Source of the DNA: CBDCGJ01 sp965216645
GTDB lineage: Bacteria; Pseudomonadota; Alphaproteobacteria; GCA-2731375
NCBI GenBank assembly: GCA_965216645.1
Contig: CBDCGJ010000007.1
Span: forward strand, 26,550 to 90,549
Direction: 5' to 3'
Length of the DNA stretch: 64,000 nt
Part shown: positions 27,436-38,176 of the stretch, in pieces
Position numbering within the stretch: the stretch's first letter is position 1
How the letters are laid out: every line of letters begins with the position of its first letter
The notes under the pieces: model-generated
Told to the model about the DNA's origin: nothing
Databases searched by the model: none
Seen by the model: only the letters and a program-made list of their open reading frames with translations
Made by a program: the position numbers and the translations under genes

Positions 27436-28926
27436 ATGTCGGAGGCCAAGTCCGACGAGTTCTTCGTTGATGTGAAGCCGGTCAACAGCCGGGAATCCCG
27501 CTCGGCCGATGACCAGCCGATGTACAAGAAGCGGGTCAAGATCCATCCCAAGCGGGTCCACGGCACCTTCCGGCAGTTCAAATGGTACATCATGATCGCC
27601 ACTCTGGCGGTCTACTATATCGCCCCTTGGCTGCGCTGGGACCGCGGGCCTGACGCGCCAAGTCAGGCCATCCTGATTGATTTCCCGGGCCGGCGGTTTT
27701 TCTTCTTCTTCATCGAGATTTGGCCACACGAGCTTTACTATGTGGCCGGTCTTCTAATTATGGCCGGCATCGGGCTGTTCCTGACCGCATCCGTTGTCGG
27801 TCGCGCTTGGTGCGGTTATGCCTGCCCGCAGACCGTATGGGTCGACCTTTTCTTGGCGGTCGAGCGCTGGGTCGAAGGCGACCGCAACAAACGCATTCGC
27901 CTCGATCGCGCGCCGTGGAGTTTCGACAAGATCCGTAAGCGGGTGACGAAGCATCTGATTTGGCTGGTCATCGCGGTATTGACGGGGGGCGCCTGGGTCT
28001 TCTATTTCGCTGACGCGCCGACCCTGCTGGTTAATCTGGTCACCTTGCAAGCCCCGCCGGTGGCCTATTTAACCATCGCCATTCTAGCCTTCACCACATA
28101 CACCTTGGGCGGCTTCATGCGGGAGCAGGTATGCACCTATATGTGCCCCTGGCCGCGCATCCAGGGCGCCATGGTGGATGAGGATACGCTCATCATCAAC
28201 TACCGGGACTGGCGAGGGGAACCGCGCGGTTCGTTGCGAACGAAACGGAATCCGGCGGAGGAGCCTTTAGGCGACTGCGTCGCTTGCAATCAATGTGTCG
28301 TCGTCTGTCCCATGGGGATCGATATCCGCGACGGTCAACAACTCGAGTGCATCACCTGCGGCCTTTGCATCGATGCTTGTAACACGGTGATGGAGCGCAT
28401 TGGCCGGCCCGGCAATCTGATCGCCTACGATACCCACCGACGTAACCAATTGCGGGCGGAAGGCGAGACCGTTCAGGAAACCCATTGGATCCGGCCCCGG
28501 ACGGTGATCTATTTCGCCCTATGGTGTCTGATCGGTGTTGGCATGTTGTTTGCCCTGGCGACGCGCTCGACCTTCGAAGCCAATGTTCTGCACGACCGCA
28601 ATCCGCTGTTCGTCCAATTGACGGATGGCGGTATCCGCAATGGCTACACGCTCAAGGTGCGCAATATGCTGCCGCGGGAACGCAATATGATCTTGAGCGC
28701 CAGCGCTTTGAAGAATGCGAAGCTGTTCCTGCCCGGTCAGCAACATCCCGATATCTTCGTTCCCGTCTCGATCGCGCCGGATTCGGTGTTGAGCCTGCGT
28801 CTGTTCGTGGTTTCCGACGACCAGGACATGCGACGCGCGTCCACACCCTTCAGTTTCCGGCTGCTGGATGAAAACGATGGTAAGATCTACGAGCTTGAGG
28901 CGGTTTTCCGGGGGCCTGGAAAATGA
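27436..28926 (+). CDS. ccoG: CcoG/RdxA, polyferredoxin-like copper reductase for cbb3 assembly
   Basis: 496 residues. Several membrane helices (about 50-70, 88-115, 170-190, 200-220, 355-372), then a cytoplasmic 2[4Fe-4S] domain with CVACNQCVVVCPMGID and CITCGLCIDAC, and a C-terminal immunoglobulin-like periplasmic domain (about 385-495). CcoG proteins are linked to reduction of Cu(II) to Cu(I) for delivery to the oxidase. Its stop overlaps the ccoH start (ATGA). Confidence 0.95.
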   Translation: MSEAKSDEFFVDVKPVNSRESRSADDQPMYKKRVKIHPKRVHGTFRQFKWYIMIATLAVYYIAPWLRWDRGPDAPSQAILIDFPGRRFFFFFIEIWPHELYYVAGLLIMAGIGLFLTASVVGRAWCGYACPQTVWVDLFLAVERWVEGDRNKRIRLDRAPWSFDKIRKRVTKHLIWLVIAVLTGGAWVFYFADAPTLLVNLVTLQAPPVAYLTIAILAFTTYTLGGFMREQVCTYMCPWPRIQGAMVDEDTLIINYRDWRGEPRGSLRTKRNPAEEPLGDCVACNQCVVVCPMGIDIRDGQQLECITCGLCIDACNTVMERIGRPGNLIAYDTHRRNQLRAEGETVQETHWIRPRTVIYFALWCLIGVGMLFALATRSTFEANVLHDRNPLFVQLTDGGIRNGYTLKVRNMLPRERNMILSASALKNAKLFLPGQQHPDIFVPVSIAPDSVLSLRLFVVSDDQDMRRASTPFSFRLLDENDGKIYELEAVFRGPGK

Positions 28927-29429
28927 GCGATTTTCCGCAACAACATGACGCTGGGCGAAAAATCACCGGCCGCCACGTGCTGTACATACTGCTCGGTTTC
29001 TTCGGCGTTATCTTTGCCGCGAATGGCGCCTTGGCCTGGCTTGCCTTCGATAGTTGGACCGGGCTGGTTGTCGACAAACCGTATGAACGCGGACTTAAGT
29101 ATGACCAAGTTCTGCAGGACGCTGCTGCGCAGAAAGCGCTCGGGTGGTCGGTCGATGGAAAGTTCGAGGCTTTGGGACAAAACCGCGGCCGCATCTATGT
29201 CGTCGTTCGGGACAAATCGGGCCGGCCAATCTCCGGGCTCAACGTAACGGGCATCTTACATCGTCCGACCCTGGCGGGGTTTGACAAAGAAATCGCGCTA
29301 TCGGCGAAGGATGAGGGCTACGGCGTTGAATTTGTGGCCGCCAAAGCTGGCCAATGGGATTTAAAGTTGGAGGCGGTGAATGCCGCCGGCGAGCGTCACC
29401 GCTATGAGCAGCGGCTATGGTTGAAGTAG
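28923..29429 (+). CDS. ccoH: CcoH/FixH assembly protein
   Basis: 168 residues. One N-terminal membrane helix at about 19-42 (VLYILLGFFGVIFAANGALAW) and a periplasmic domain with GRPISGLNVTGILHRPT and GQWDLKLEAVNAAGER, typical of FixH. It is a small, tightly associated assembly factor of the cbb3 oxidase. The start overlaps ccoG by four bases; the end overlaps ccoI by 13 bases. Confidence 0.93.
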   Translation: MSDFPQQHDAGRKITGRHVLYILLGFFGVIFAANGALAWLAFDSWTGLVVDKPYERGLKYDQVLQDAAAQKALGWSVDGKFEALGQNRGRIYVVVRDKSGRPISGLNVTGILHRPTLAGFDKEIALSAKDEGYGVEFVAAKAGQWDLKLEAVNAAGERHRYEQRLWLK

Positions 29430-31621
29430 CCCATATCCAGGATTTCGATCCCGGCGACTATGTGCGCAAGGCGTCGGCCAATTCGGCCACATTGCATTTG
29501 ATCGTCGAGAATATGCAATGCCCGGCCTGCATGAAGACGATTGAGGACAGCTTGCATGCGTTGCCGGGTGTGGAAGCCGCGCGGGTCAACCTGTCGACCA
29601 AGCGGCTGACTGTCACCTGGGATGACCGGCGGATCACGGGCCCGGAAATCGTCGCCACCCTGGCAGCCAAGGACTATCGGGTAACGCCATTCGATCCGGA
29701 ACTGCTCCGCATCGGCGGCGCGGCGGCGGACAAGCGATTGCTTTGGGCGTTGGCGGTTGCCGGTTTCGCGGCCGTCAATGTGATGATTTTGTCCGTCGCC
29801 GTCTGGTCGGGGCTTGGCGGCGATATGGGACCGGCGACCCGTGGCCTGCTCCATTGGATCTCCGCTCTTATCGCGCTACCGGTGGTCGCCTTTTCGGGGC
29901 AGCCGTTTTTCCAATCCGCGGCGGGGGCTTTAAGAAACGCGCGACTGAATATGGATGTGCCGATCTCGCTGGCCGTATTGTTGGCGGCGGGGATGAGCTT
30001 GGCGGAGACGATCCGGGGGGCGGAGCAGGTCTATTTCGACGCCTGCGTGATGTTGCTGTTCTTCTTATTGATCGGCCGCTACTTGGATCGACGCGCCCGC
30101 GGCCGGGCCAGCGACGCGGCGCAGAATCTTTTGAGCTTGGGCGCCACGGCCGCGACGGTCATAACCGAAGACGGGCGGCGCAAGGCGGTACCTGTGCGCG
30201 AGCTTAGGGAAGGTGTTCGGGTCGCGGTAGCGGCCGGCGATACTTTGCCGGCCGACGGTGTGGCGGAAAGCGGCAAGGCGGAAATCGACAACAGTCTGAT
30301 CACGGGCGAAAGCATGCCGCAAGCGACCGGCCAAGGACAACAACTCTATGCCGGCGCGACCGTCATGGGTGGCGAGGTTATTTTGCGTGTGACCGCGACC
30401 GGGGACGACACCTTGTTGGCGGAGATCGTTCGTCTTCTGGAGGTGGCGGAACAGGGTCGCGCCCGCTATGTCCGATTGGCCGATCAGGCGGCGCGGATCT
30501 ACGCCCCCGTTGTGCATCTGTTGGGCTTGGCGACGTTCCTGGGATGGCTGCTGTTCAGCACGGTGGGTTGGCAGACTGCCTTGTTCCACGCGATCGCGGT
30601 CCTCATCATTACCTGCCCATGCGCGCTCGGGCTGGCCGTCCCTGCGGTTCAGGTCGTGGCGAGCGGATTGTTATTGCGGCTCGGTGTGCTGGTGAAAACC
30701 GCCGATGGTATAGAAAAGCTCGCGCTGGCGGACACGGTCGTTTTCGACAAGACAGGCACTCTTACAGAAGGCCGGCCGGTGCTGGTCAATCTCGACGAGA
30801 TTTCAGAGCCCGATCGCCAGTTGGCCGCCATGCTGGCGGCGTCCAGCCGCCATCCTTTGTCCCGCGCATTGATCGAGGCGGTCGGGAGTCCAGCGCGGCA
30901 TGTAGATGTCCGCGAGCTGCCCGGTGACGGGTTGATTGCACAAGTCTCGGGTATCGGCGAAGTTCGGCTCGGCAACCGCCTGCATTGCGGTGTGGCGGTG
31001 GCGGAGATACAGGTCGATAGCGAGATTTGGCTCGCCGCGCCCGACCGACCGCCGGTCTGTTTCAGATTCCGCGATCAAGCGAAGCCCGACGCAAAAGAGA
31101 CGATTTCCCGATTGCGGCAGAATGGATACCGGGTCGCCCTGCTGTCGGGCGACAACACAGCTGTCGTATCACGGGTGGCGGCCGAATTGGCGATCGACGA
31201 TTGGCACGGCGATTGCCAGCCGGCGGATAAAGTCGAGCGGCTGGAAGCCCTGAAGGCGGGCGGTCATCGTGTCCTGATGATTGGCGACGGACTCAACGAT
31301 GCGCCGGCACTCGGCGCGGCGTTCGTGTCCGGCGCGTTCGCACGCGGCGCAGATGTCAGTCAGGCCGCCTCGGATTTCGTGTTTCAAAATCCAAGTCTCG
31401 CGCAATTGCCGAAAACGATGGCCATCGCGCGTGGCGCGCGTCGCTTGATCCTGCAGAACTTCGCCGTGGCGTTGCTCTACAACGTCATCGCCGTTCCGAT
31501 GGCGGTTGTCGGGCTGGTCACACCGTTGATCGCCGCCGTCGCTATGTCGACCTCTTCGCTGTTGGTGACCGGTAATGCATTGCGGTTGCGTTGGCGTTTC
31601 GGAGGCCGCCGATGGACGTGA
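29417..31621 (+). CDS. ccoI: Copper-exporting P1B-type ATPase for cbb3 biogenesis
   Basis: 734 residues. N-terminal heavy-metal-associated domain with C35-P-A-C38, then membrane helices including the ion-binding CPC motif at 400-402 (TCPCALGLAVP), phosphorylation site DKTGTLTEG with Asp444, and the hinge GDGLNDAPALG. CcoI/FixI/CopA2-type pumps move Cu(I) to the periplasmic side slowly, for insertion into the oxidase rather than detoxification. Its position inside ccoGHIS supports that role over CopA. It overlaps both neighbouring genes. Confidence 0.96.
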   Translation: MVEVAHIQDFDPGDYVRKASANSATLHLIVENMQCPACMKTIEDSLHALPGVEAARVNLSTKRLTVTWDDRRITGPEIVATLAAKDYRVTPFDPELLRIGGAAADKRLLWALAVAGFAAVNVMILSVAVWSGLGGDMGPATRGLLHWISALIALPVVAFSGQPFFQSAAGALRNARLNMDVPISLAVLLAAGMSLAETIRGAEQVYFDACVMLLFFLLIGRYLDRRARGRASDAAQNLLSLGATAATVITEDGRRKAVPVRELREGVRVAVAAGDTLPADGVAESGKAEIDNSLITGESMPQATGQGQQLYAGATVMGGEVILRVTATGDDTLLAEIVRLLEVAEQGRARYVRLADQAARIYAPVVHLLGLATFLGWLLFSTVGWQTALFHAIAVLIITCPCALGLAVPAVQVVASGLLLRLGVLVKTADGIEKLALADTVVFDKTGTLTEGRPVLVNLDEISEPDRQLAAMLAASSRHPLSRALIEAVGSPARHVDVRELPGDGLIAQVSGIGEVRLGNRLHCGVAVAEIQVDSEIWLAAPDRPPVCFRFRDQAKPDAKETISRLRQNGYRVALLSGDNTAVVSRVAAELAIDDWHGDCQPADKVERLEALKAGGHRVLMIGDGLNDAPALGAAFVSGAFARGADVSQAASDFVFQNPSLAQLPKTMAIARGARRLILQNFAVALLYNVIAVPMAVVGLVTPLIAAVAMSTSSLLVTGNALRLRWRFGGRRWT

Positions 31622-31788
31622 TCGCTTATCTGATTCCAGCCGCGCTTCTGGTTGGGCTTGTTGGCCTCGGTGCCTTCTACTGGGCCCTACGCAACGGTCA
31701 GTTCGAGGACCTGGACGGCGCCGCCCACCGCATCCTTTTCGAGGAGGATGCGGCGGGCGACAGCGTCAAGCGAGAAGATCGAGGCTGA
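31612..31788 (+). CDS. ccoS: CcoS, cbb3 oxidase maturation protein
   Basis: 58 residues from the ATG at 31612, overlapping the end of ccoI by ten bases. MDVIAYLIPAALLVGLVGLG is a single membrane helix followed by FYWALRNGQFEDLDGAAHRILF, the conserved CcoS motif. CcoS is needed for heme/copper insertion into CcoN. Last gene of the cco run; the chemoreceptor gene converges on it with one base between stop codons and no visible terminator. Confidence 0.93.
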   Translation: MDVIAYLIPAALLVGLVGLGAFYWALRNGQFEDLDGAAHRILFEEDAAGDSVKREDRG

Positions 31789-31789
31789 C

Positions 31790-34700
31790 TTAAGCTGCTT
31801 TAACGTTGGCCAAAAACTTCTCGACCACGGATTTCAGCGCTTCCGCCTGCTGCGAGACGTCACTGGCCGCGACCTGAACTTCCTGCGCCGCCGTGCCAGT
31901 ATCGTTTGCCGCGTCGTTGACGCTAATGATATTCGTCGACATCTGCTCGGTGCCAGCCGCCGCCTCCTGGACGTTGCGGCTGATCTCGGCCGTTGCCGAC
32001 CCTTGCTGCTCGACAGCCGCGGAAATCGACGTGACGATCCCATTGACTTGTTCGATCACACCGCTGATTTCCTGGATGGATTTGACTGTTCCGTCCGTTT
32101 CCTCTTGCATCGAGGCGATTTGATTGGTGATCTCCTCGGTCGCGTTCGCGGTTTGGGTGGCCAGGTTTTTCACCTCGGCCGCGACCACGGCGAAACCCTT
32201 GCCCGCTTCGCCGGCACGGGCCGCCTCGATCGTTGCGTTCAGCGCCAGCAGATTGGTTTGGCTGGCAATGTCGTTGATCAACTGCACGACGTCGCCAATG
32301 CGATGCGCGGCATCGCTGAGACTGGTGACGGAGAAATTGGTCACCTCGACTTTTTTCAACCGCATTGTTGGTGATGTTGATCGACTCGTTGGCCTGCTGA
32401 TTGATCTCGGAGATCGAACTGGACAATTGCTCTGTCGCCGCCGCCACCATCTGTACGTTGGAACTGGCTTCCTTGGACGCGGACGCGGCGGCAGTGGCTT
32501 GGCCGGTCGCACTGTCGGCTGTGGAAGCCATCGATTTGGCGGTCGAATCAAGTTCCGTGGCCGCGCTGGGACACCGTGTGGAGAATGTCGCCGACCTGCG
32601 CATCGAACTCGTCGGTGATCCGTTCTATATGCTGGGCACGCTTCTCGCGTTCGGGCCCGTTGCGCTTCCTCGACCGCCATCATTTCCTCGTTGCGGATCA
32701 TGTTTTGTTTGAAGACGTCGACCGCGTCCGCCATGTCGCCAATCTCATCTTGACGATCCTGGCCGGGGATCTCGACCTCTTTGTTTCCGCCCGCCAACTC
32801 GGACATCGCGGCGGTCATCTCGGTCACCGGGCGACTGATCGAGCGGGCCATGAGATATCCGGCCATGGCAATCGCGGCAATGCCGGACGAGGGCCATGAT
32901 CGCCATGATCCATTTCATCCGAACGACCGATTCGAAGGCTTCGGCCTCGTCGATTTCAGCCATCAGCGCCCAGGTGATCTTGTCGGAAACCTTCAATGGG
33001 GCATAGGCGGAGAGGACCGGATTGCCATTATAGTCAATCACGATTTCCGAACCGGTTTCGCCAGCCAATGCCTTATTCGCGGCATCGGTATCGGACGCGT
33101 CCGGTATCCGGATTGGCGAACGAGTTTTTGACGCTGTGCCCTTCGGGATCAAGGAAGGAGTCTGACCGCATAAGTTTGTCCTGACCGACCAGATAGGTTT
33201 CTCCGGTTCGGCCCATGCCTTCGCGCTGTTGCATGACGCTGTTAATGGCGTCCAGCGACAGTTGCAGTGCGACGACGACGGCTACTTTTTCCGTCAATCA
33301 TCACCGGCTGGGCAATAAACGCCGCCGGTTCGTCTGCGCTTGGCGCGTAGGGTTCGAAGTCTGAGACCCCATAGGCACCGGAACTCAACACTTCGCGAAC
33401 CAATTTTCCAAGACCCGAGTCTTTGAATTTGCCGTCGACGATATTGGTCTGGTAATCGGCCTCCTTAGCCACCGTATAGAAGATATGGCCGTCCGGGTTC
33501 ATCAGAAACAGGTCGTAATAGCCGTAAAGATCGACATAGTTCGAGAAATAGGACTTGCCGTCTTCACTGGCGGGAACGAAAGCCTCCGCCACGTCGATCT
33601 CTGCAATCAGCGCCCATGTATGTCCGCCGACATCCACCGGCGTATAGGACGACAGGACGGGGTTGCCGTTATAGTCCGTAATGATCTTGGTATCGGCCTT
33701 GCCGGCAAGGGCGTTGCGGGTTGCCTCGGTGTTGATCGTACCCTTCGCCGGATTACGGAAAGAGGCCACGACCGAATAGTTTTTCGGATCCAGATAAGAG
33801 TCCGACCGCATTAGATTGTCGGGGCCGACCAAATAGGTTTCGCCGGTCTTGCCAAGGCCCGCGCGCTCCGACATCACCTCTGTGATCTTGTCCAAGGGCA
33901 TCTGGAAAATCAGCACCCCGACGATCTCGCCGCCATCGAAGATCGGCGATGAAATGAAACTCGCCGGCGCATCGTAGGATGGCGTGTAGAGCGCATAGTC
34001 GATCAGAGCGTAGTCGGTTGTCTTCTCCAATTTCAGGCCCGCGCGGAACGCCTCGCCGATGCCGCTCTCTGCCCAAGCGCCCGTTTAGCAGCGACGTTCC
34101 ATAGTCGAGCTCCTTGAAGACCGAATAGATGATGTGACCGGTCTTCGCGTCGGCGATGAAAATGTCGTAATAGGAAAAACGCTCCAAATAGTCACGGACC
34201 GGGGGGTGGATTTGCGCGTGCACGGTGCTGTACAGGGTGCCCGTCGCTCGCCTCGTCCAATTGATGTTTGTTGCCCAGCGGATGCTTGTTGGCGCGTATA
34301 TACTCGTATTGCAGCGCGATCGCCGTGCTGTCCATCTTGGCGAAAATCTCGTCCACGGACGGACCTTCGCTGCCGTTTTGGTTCTGATATTCCGGCAGAT
34401 ATTCGTTGTCATAGTAGGTCCGCAGCCGCCGTTTCATGCTTTCGAGTTGCTCGGGGCTGAGCGCGCGTTCGTCGACATAATTGTGGAAGTGCGACCGGAA
34501 ACGCCGTGTCGCGTCGACGATCATACGATTTTGCGAAAGCGTGATGACCTGAGAACGGATGGTTTCGAAATAGCTTTCGACGGCGGATTTCTTGATCTGC
34601 CGGACTGCGGACAGCTTGGCGCGGCCTTCCCGTTCCAACACGCTGACCGTCTCGGCGAGGACTTTCATGTCGTTATGGCGGTCGTCGAGGAATTTCTCGA

Positions 34701-34882
34701 TTTGCGCTTTTTTGACGGCTCGAATGCCCTCCAATTGATTAAAGGCACGCGTTTCGAGGGTGCCTGACATATTGACGAGATTTGCAATACCCCGACACGG
34801 CGAAGGGTAGAATTCCTATGACGAGGAACGCCGAGATCAGTTTCGGGCCAATTTTGATATTTGCAAAATTTTTGATCGACAT
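31790..34882 (-). pseudogene. Methyl-accepting chemotaxis protein with repeated sensor modules, multiple frameshifts
   Basis: The gene can be followed from MSIKNFANIKIGPKL at 34882 to the stop at 31790, about 1030 codons, but no single frame is open. Fragments: 34882 to about 34795; about 34790-34250; about 34250-34090; about 34080-33290; about 33290-33110; about 33110-32890; about 32890-32660; about 32660-32360; about 32360-31790. The frames join into one chemoreceptor: membrane helix, two successive periplasmic units each with a GETYLVG...LMRSDS block and a DYNGNPVLS block, a HAMP domain, and the signalling hairpin (ATIEAARAGEAGKGFAVVA). The breaks are single-base indels, often in short homopolymers. 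Either a decayed gene or sequence error. Confidence 0.8.
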
Positions 34883-34974
34883 AATTTCACTCCACAGTAC
34901 CGGCGGCCTATCCGAATACTGTCATCGACAGAAGATGTGCCGCGCTCTGTCGAGATATCTATATTATGAAAACC

Positions 34975-35541
34975 TTAAATAGACGCTAACGCCGCTTCTC
35001 GCCCGGCCGCATTGACCCAATCCGGTTGGCCGAGATGCGCGACCCGCAAGCTTTTTCCGCGTAAGGCAACTTCGCGAAATTGATACATAATCGCCGCCGT
35101 TGGGGCATGGATGCGGGTATCACCGAAAAGCATTCGGATAATCGGCGGGCGATCCGGGCCTTTGGCCACGAATTGGGGAGAATCGGGTCGGGACAGTTCC
35201 GTAAAGTCGATTTGATGGATTGAGGCGACTTCGTCTGGGTTGGCTTTCATTGCCGAAATATCGTCGAGCCAAAGCACGAGGGGAGTGATCAAATATCCGG
35301 TACTGGTCACGAAGTCGTCCAACCTGCCAAGGATTGCTTGTTCCGGTGCGGACAGGTTTATCTCTTCCTCAAGTTCTCGACGTGCGGCGTCGATATCGAT
35401 CTCACCCGAATCCAGACGTCCACCCGGGAAAGCCCACTGTCCGGCATGGTTCCGGAGCCGGGAAGTGCGGCGGGTCAATATTAGAGTGCATTGTCCTGCT
35501 TTATTGGCGGCAATGCCGACGGCGACCGCCGAATGCTTCAA
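34975..35541 (-). CDS. Nudix hydrolase, CoA pyrophosphatase-like
   Basis: 188 residues from the ATG at 35541. The Nudix box reads GRLDSGEIDIDAARRELEEE followed by INL: G-x5-E-x7-R-E-L-x-E-E is intact, while the usual Gly near the end is Asn. WAFPGG before it and PLVLWLDD after fit the CoA/nucleoside diphosphate-X hydrolase group. Upstream, a different frame from an ATG at 35629 encodes a helix (DLRAMISENLS) typical of this family's N-terminus; removing one base of the GGG run at 35575-35577 joins it to this ORF, so the real protein may be about 218 residues with an N-terminal frameshift. Confidence 0.82.
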   Translation of the reverse strand: MKHSAVAVGIAANKAGQCTLILTRRTSRLRNHAGQWAFPGGRLDSGEIDIDAARRELEEEINLSAPEQAILGRLDDFVTSTGYLITPLVLWLDDISAMKANPDEVASIHQIDFTELSRPDSPQFVAKGPDRPPIIRMLFGDTRIHAPTAAIMYQFREVALRGKSLRVAHLGQPDWVNAAGREAALASI

Positions 35542-35629
35542 TTCTTCGGCCGTCGTAACGGCGACGCTGAAATCGGGAGAGATTTTCGCTGATCATCGCG
35601 CGCAGGTCGTAAGCGTGGCGAAACGTCAT

Positions 35630-36019
35630 GTCAGATTCGATCCTGATACTTTATCCGGCGAAATGACCCAGTTTGTCGGATCTTGGACGATGGACGATTA
35701 CTGCATGGTACCGAGCTCGCTGGAAAAATCCATGGCCGGACGTCGGACGCGCGTTCCACAGTCTCTTGTTGGCCATCGGTTTCTGCAATCTTTCGGCGCC
35801 GGCGCCTTCCATTTCCGTGTTTCATATCTAGAACAGCGTTTTACTCTATCAGGGCTACAACACCCTTTATTTGGCGGATTGGCGAGCCATACCTTTGCGC
35901 CGCCCGGTACAGCGAGCGCGCTTACGGTTGCCCAGCGTATCCTCATGTCAGCGCCTTGTCCTCGACCGCCCACAGCTGCCGTCTTTTAGGCGGGCCGGTG
36001 GGCGGTACGAAGCCAAGGA
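35630..36019. other. 390 bp with no recognisable intact gene
   Basis: All six frames here are either interrupted or give compositions without family features. The interval lies inside the frameshift-rich block between the MscS and Nudix genes, both on the reverse strand, so a broken gene could be present. I could not reconstruct one. The long forward ORF crossing this interval from 35240 is antisense to the Nudix gene and is not convincing. Confidence 0.4.
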
Positions 36020-36859
36020 TTAGGCCGCGTCGGCTTGTTCGGCTTGATGGATCACCGTTTGCGGGAATGGGATGGTCAGATCGGCGGCGTCAAACGCTTC
36101 CTTCAGCGTTTTTGTCATGTCGAATTTCAGGGCCCAATAATCGGTTCTGTCGCACCATACTCGAATGACAAGGTTGACGGAGCTATCGGCGAGCTCAGAT
36201 ACCGCGATCAAATGGGCTGGCTCATCATGGCAACGCTCGTCAGCCTTGATGACCTTTTCAGTTACCCTCGATCGCCTTATTGATATCGTCGTCGTAGGAA
36301 ATGCTCATGGCCATATCTAGACGGCGCGTGTCGTGGTAGCTGAAATTTTTCACCCGCCGCACCCCCAGATATGGCTGTTCGGCGCGATGATATGCACATT
36401 GTCGGCTGTGGTTAGTTCCGTTGTGAATAGGTTGAGCGTCTTCACCGTACCTGAAACGCCGGCGGTTTCAACGAAATCGCCGATATTAAACGGTCGGAAC
36501 AACAGGAGCATGACACCGGCGGCAACATTGCTTAACGTGCCTTGCATGGCAAGGCCGATTGCAAGACCCATGGTGCCGAGAACAGCGATAAGGCTGGCTG
36601 TCTGGACGCCAAATTGACCGAGAACGGTGATGACCGTAACTGCCAGAACCAAGTAACGGGCGGCGCTTGCCGCCAAAGTCCGGACCATATCGTCGACGCG
36701 GTCGCCGCGGCTCAGAATCCTCAAGACCGTCGACTTCACCCAGCGCGCGGCAATCCATCCGACAATCAGGATAGCCAGGGCGCCAACAACCTTAATGCCG
36801 TACTCAACGAATATCGAAAGAGCCAGTTGGGTCATTTCAACAACGGAAGCTTTGTCCAT
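36020..36859 (-). pseudogene. Small-conductance mechanosensitive channel (MscS), frameshifted
   Basis: From the ATG at 36859 (MDKASVVEMTQLALSIF) the frame encodes three membrane helices and the MscS pore/beta-domain signature GLAIGLAMQGTLSNVAAGVMLLLFRPFNIGDFVE up to IIAPNSHIWG, then breaks near 36365. Sequence resumes in another frame (VKNFSYHDTRRLDMAMSISYDDDINKAIEG) and shifts again near 36262, ending with SVNLVIRVWCDRTDYW...LTIPFPQTVIHQ, the conserved MscS C-terminus, at 36020. Reconstructed length is about 279 residues, normal for MscS. Two single-base indels thus separate otherwise full-length sequence. Role if intact: membrane-tension-gated osmolyte release. Confidence 0.85.
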
Positions 36860-36903
36860 GTTATCTCTCCACATCGATAATTGTTCGGCTTAAATCAAGA
36901 CAA

Positions 36904-36937
36904 GAAAAAGGGGTGCCGGTAGAGCACCCGGCACCCC
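36904..36937 (-). terminator. Strong intrinsic terminator after the OmpA-like gene
   Basis: Perfect 10-bp stem, GGGGTGCCGG at 36910-36919 and CCGGCACCCC at 36928-36937, with an 8-base loop. On the reverse strand the hairpin is followed by TTTTTC, correct for terminating the OmpA-like gene that ends at 36964. The forward strand also shows AATTTTT after the stem, so it may act in both directions. Confidence 0.9.
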
Positions 36938-36963
36938 AATTTTTCGCGTGTTATGCGTACCGA

Positions 36964-37825
36964 CTATTTCACAGGCGATACGACAATCTCAACACGCCGG
37001 TTCTTCGGATGGCGAACGCCGTCCTCGGTCGGTACTGCCGGCTCGGTTTCGCCGAGTGCGACCGCACGGACCGTATTGGCTTTCGCGCCGATGTCCAGCA
37101 TCTTGAGGATCACGCTTTCGTTGCGTCGTTCCGACAGACCCAGGTTGTAATCGGCTGAACCGGACAAGTCGGTGTGACCGCGCAGGCGGATCTGCGAGTC
37201 AACGGAGTTGGCGAACTGAACCGCTTTCGAGATGATGGTCTCGGCTTGCTGCGTCAAATCGGCCTTGTCGAAGTCGAAGTAGACAATGAACTGCTGATCG
37301 TCCGGCTTCGGCGGAACCGGCTTCATCACCTTTTCTTCAGGCTTCAGCGCGGCTTCGACACGCTCCATCGCAGCGAGGAAGTTGGCGCGGCAGCGGGCGA
37401 TGTCTTCCGGTTGATGATTTTCTTCCTGCTCTTCATCCAGCAATCCATCATCGCCTGGGCGTGCGCCATGTCTTTGGGCGCGGCCTCCGCGCCGCCACGG
37501 CTCAAGGCGTCGAGCAGGCGGGCATGGGCGGCCTTGATCTCGTCGACGCTATCCCGCGGCAAGTCGAAATCGGCCGGGTTGTACGGTTGCGGCGCGCTGC
37601 ACTTCGGCGGCTTGAGCGGCCCCGGCGGGCATAATCATCCGCCGCGCCGTAATGCGCTTCCGCATATTCGCTTTGAGCCAGGTCAATATACTCCGCATAG
37701 AGTGCTTGGTAAAATCGCTACCCGTCGGTGTTAGACCCTGTGACCCTATCGAGTTCAGAACCTGCGCATGCAGTTAATACAAGCGCAACGAGGCCGGTAA
37801 AGGCGGCCTTTACTGTTGTGTTCAT
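36964..37825 (-). pseudogene. OmpA/Pal-type peptidoglycan-associated lipoprotein, frameshifted
   Basis: It begins MNTTVKAAFTGLVALVLTACAG at 37825, a lipoprotein leader with lipobox LTAC. That frame stops after 35 codons; sequence then continues in other frames (block DSVDEIKAAHARLLDALSRGG at about 37550-37480) and finally in the frame open at 37443-36964. The last part is an OmpA C-terminal domain: VYFDFDKADLTQQAETII, LRGHTDLSGSADYNLGLSERR (peptidoglycan-binding) and PKNRRVEIVV. At least two or three single-base indels are needed to join it. If intact it would tether the outer membrane to peptidoglycan. A terminator follows. Confidence 0.82.
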
Positions 37826-38176
37826 TGCTAACGTCCCTGATCCAGTCAGTAAAATATTTCGTCCATGCCGCCAATCGGGGGCACTTCATATGGATATGCG
37901 GATTCGCCAAAAATATCAACGAATAGTTTGTTAATTTAGGTACCATATTGGCAAACGTGTCCGTCATGTAACGGTCCGCGAACTGCCCGAAAAAACTCGT
38001 CTTAGGCGGATTTTTCCGCTTCGAGTGATTCCATTAAAGCGAGCCATTCTTTTTCCAATCGATCAAGTTTTGTGACGCCAATCCTTGCTGCCGGCTTAGT
38101 TCGGCGGCATCGACTTCGCCGCTGCGGTAGGACTTGGGATCGGCCATCAGCGCTTCCAACTGCCCGTAAATGAGTT

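Noticed and set aside
35240..35989. 249-codon forward frame crossing the Nudix gene
   Set aside because: First part is antisense to the Nudix box; the remainder has no recognisable motif and lies in the frameshift-rich block.
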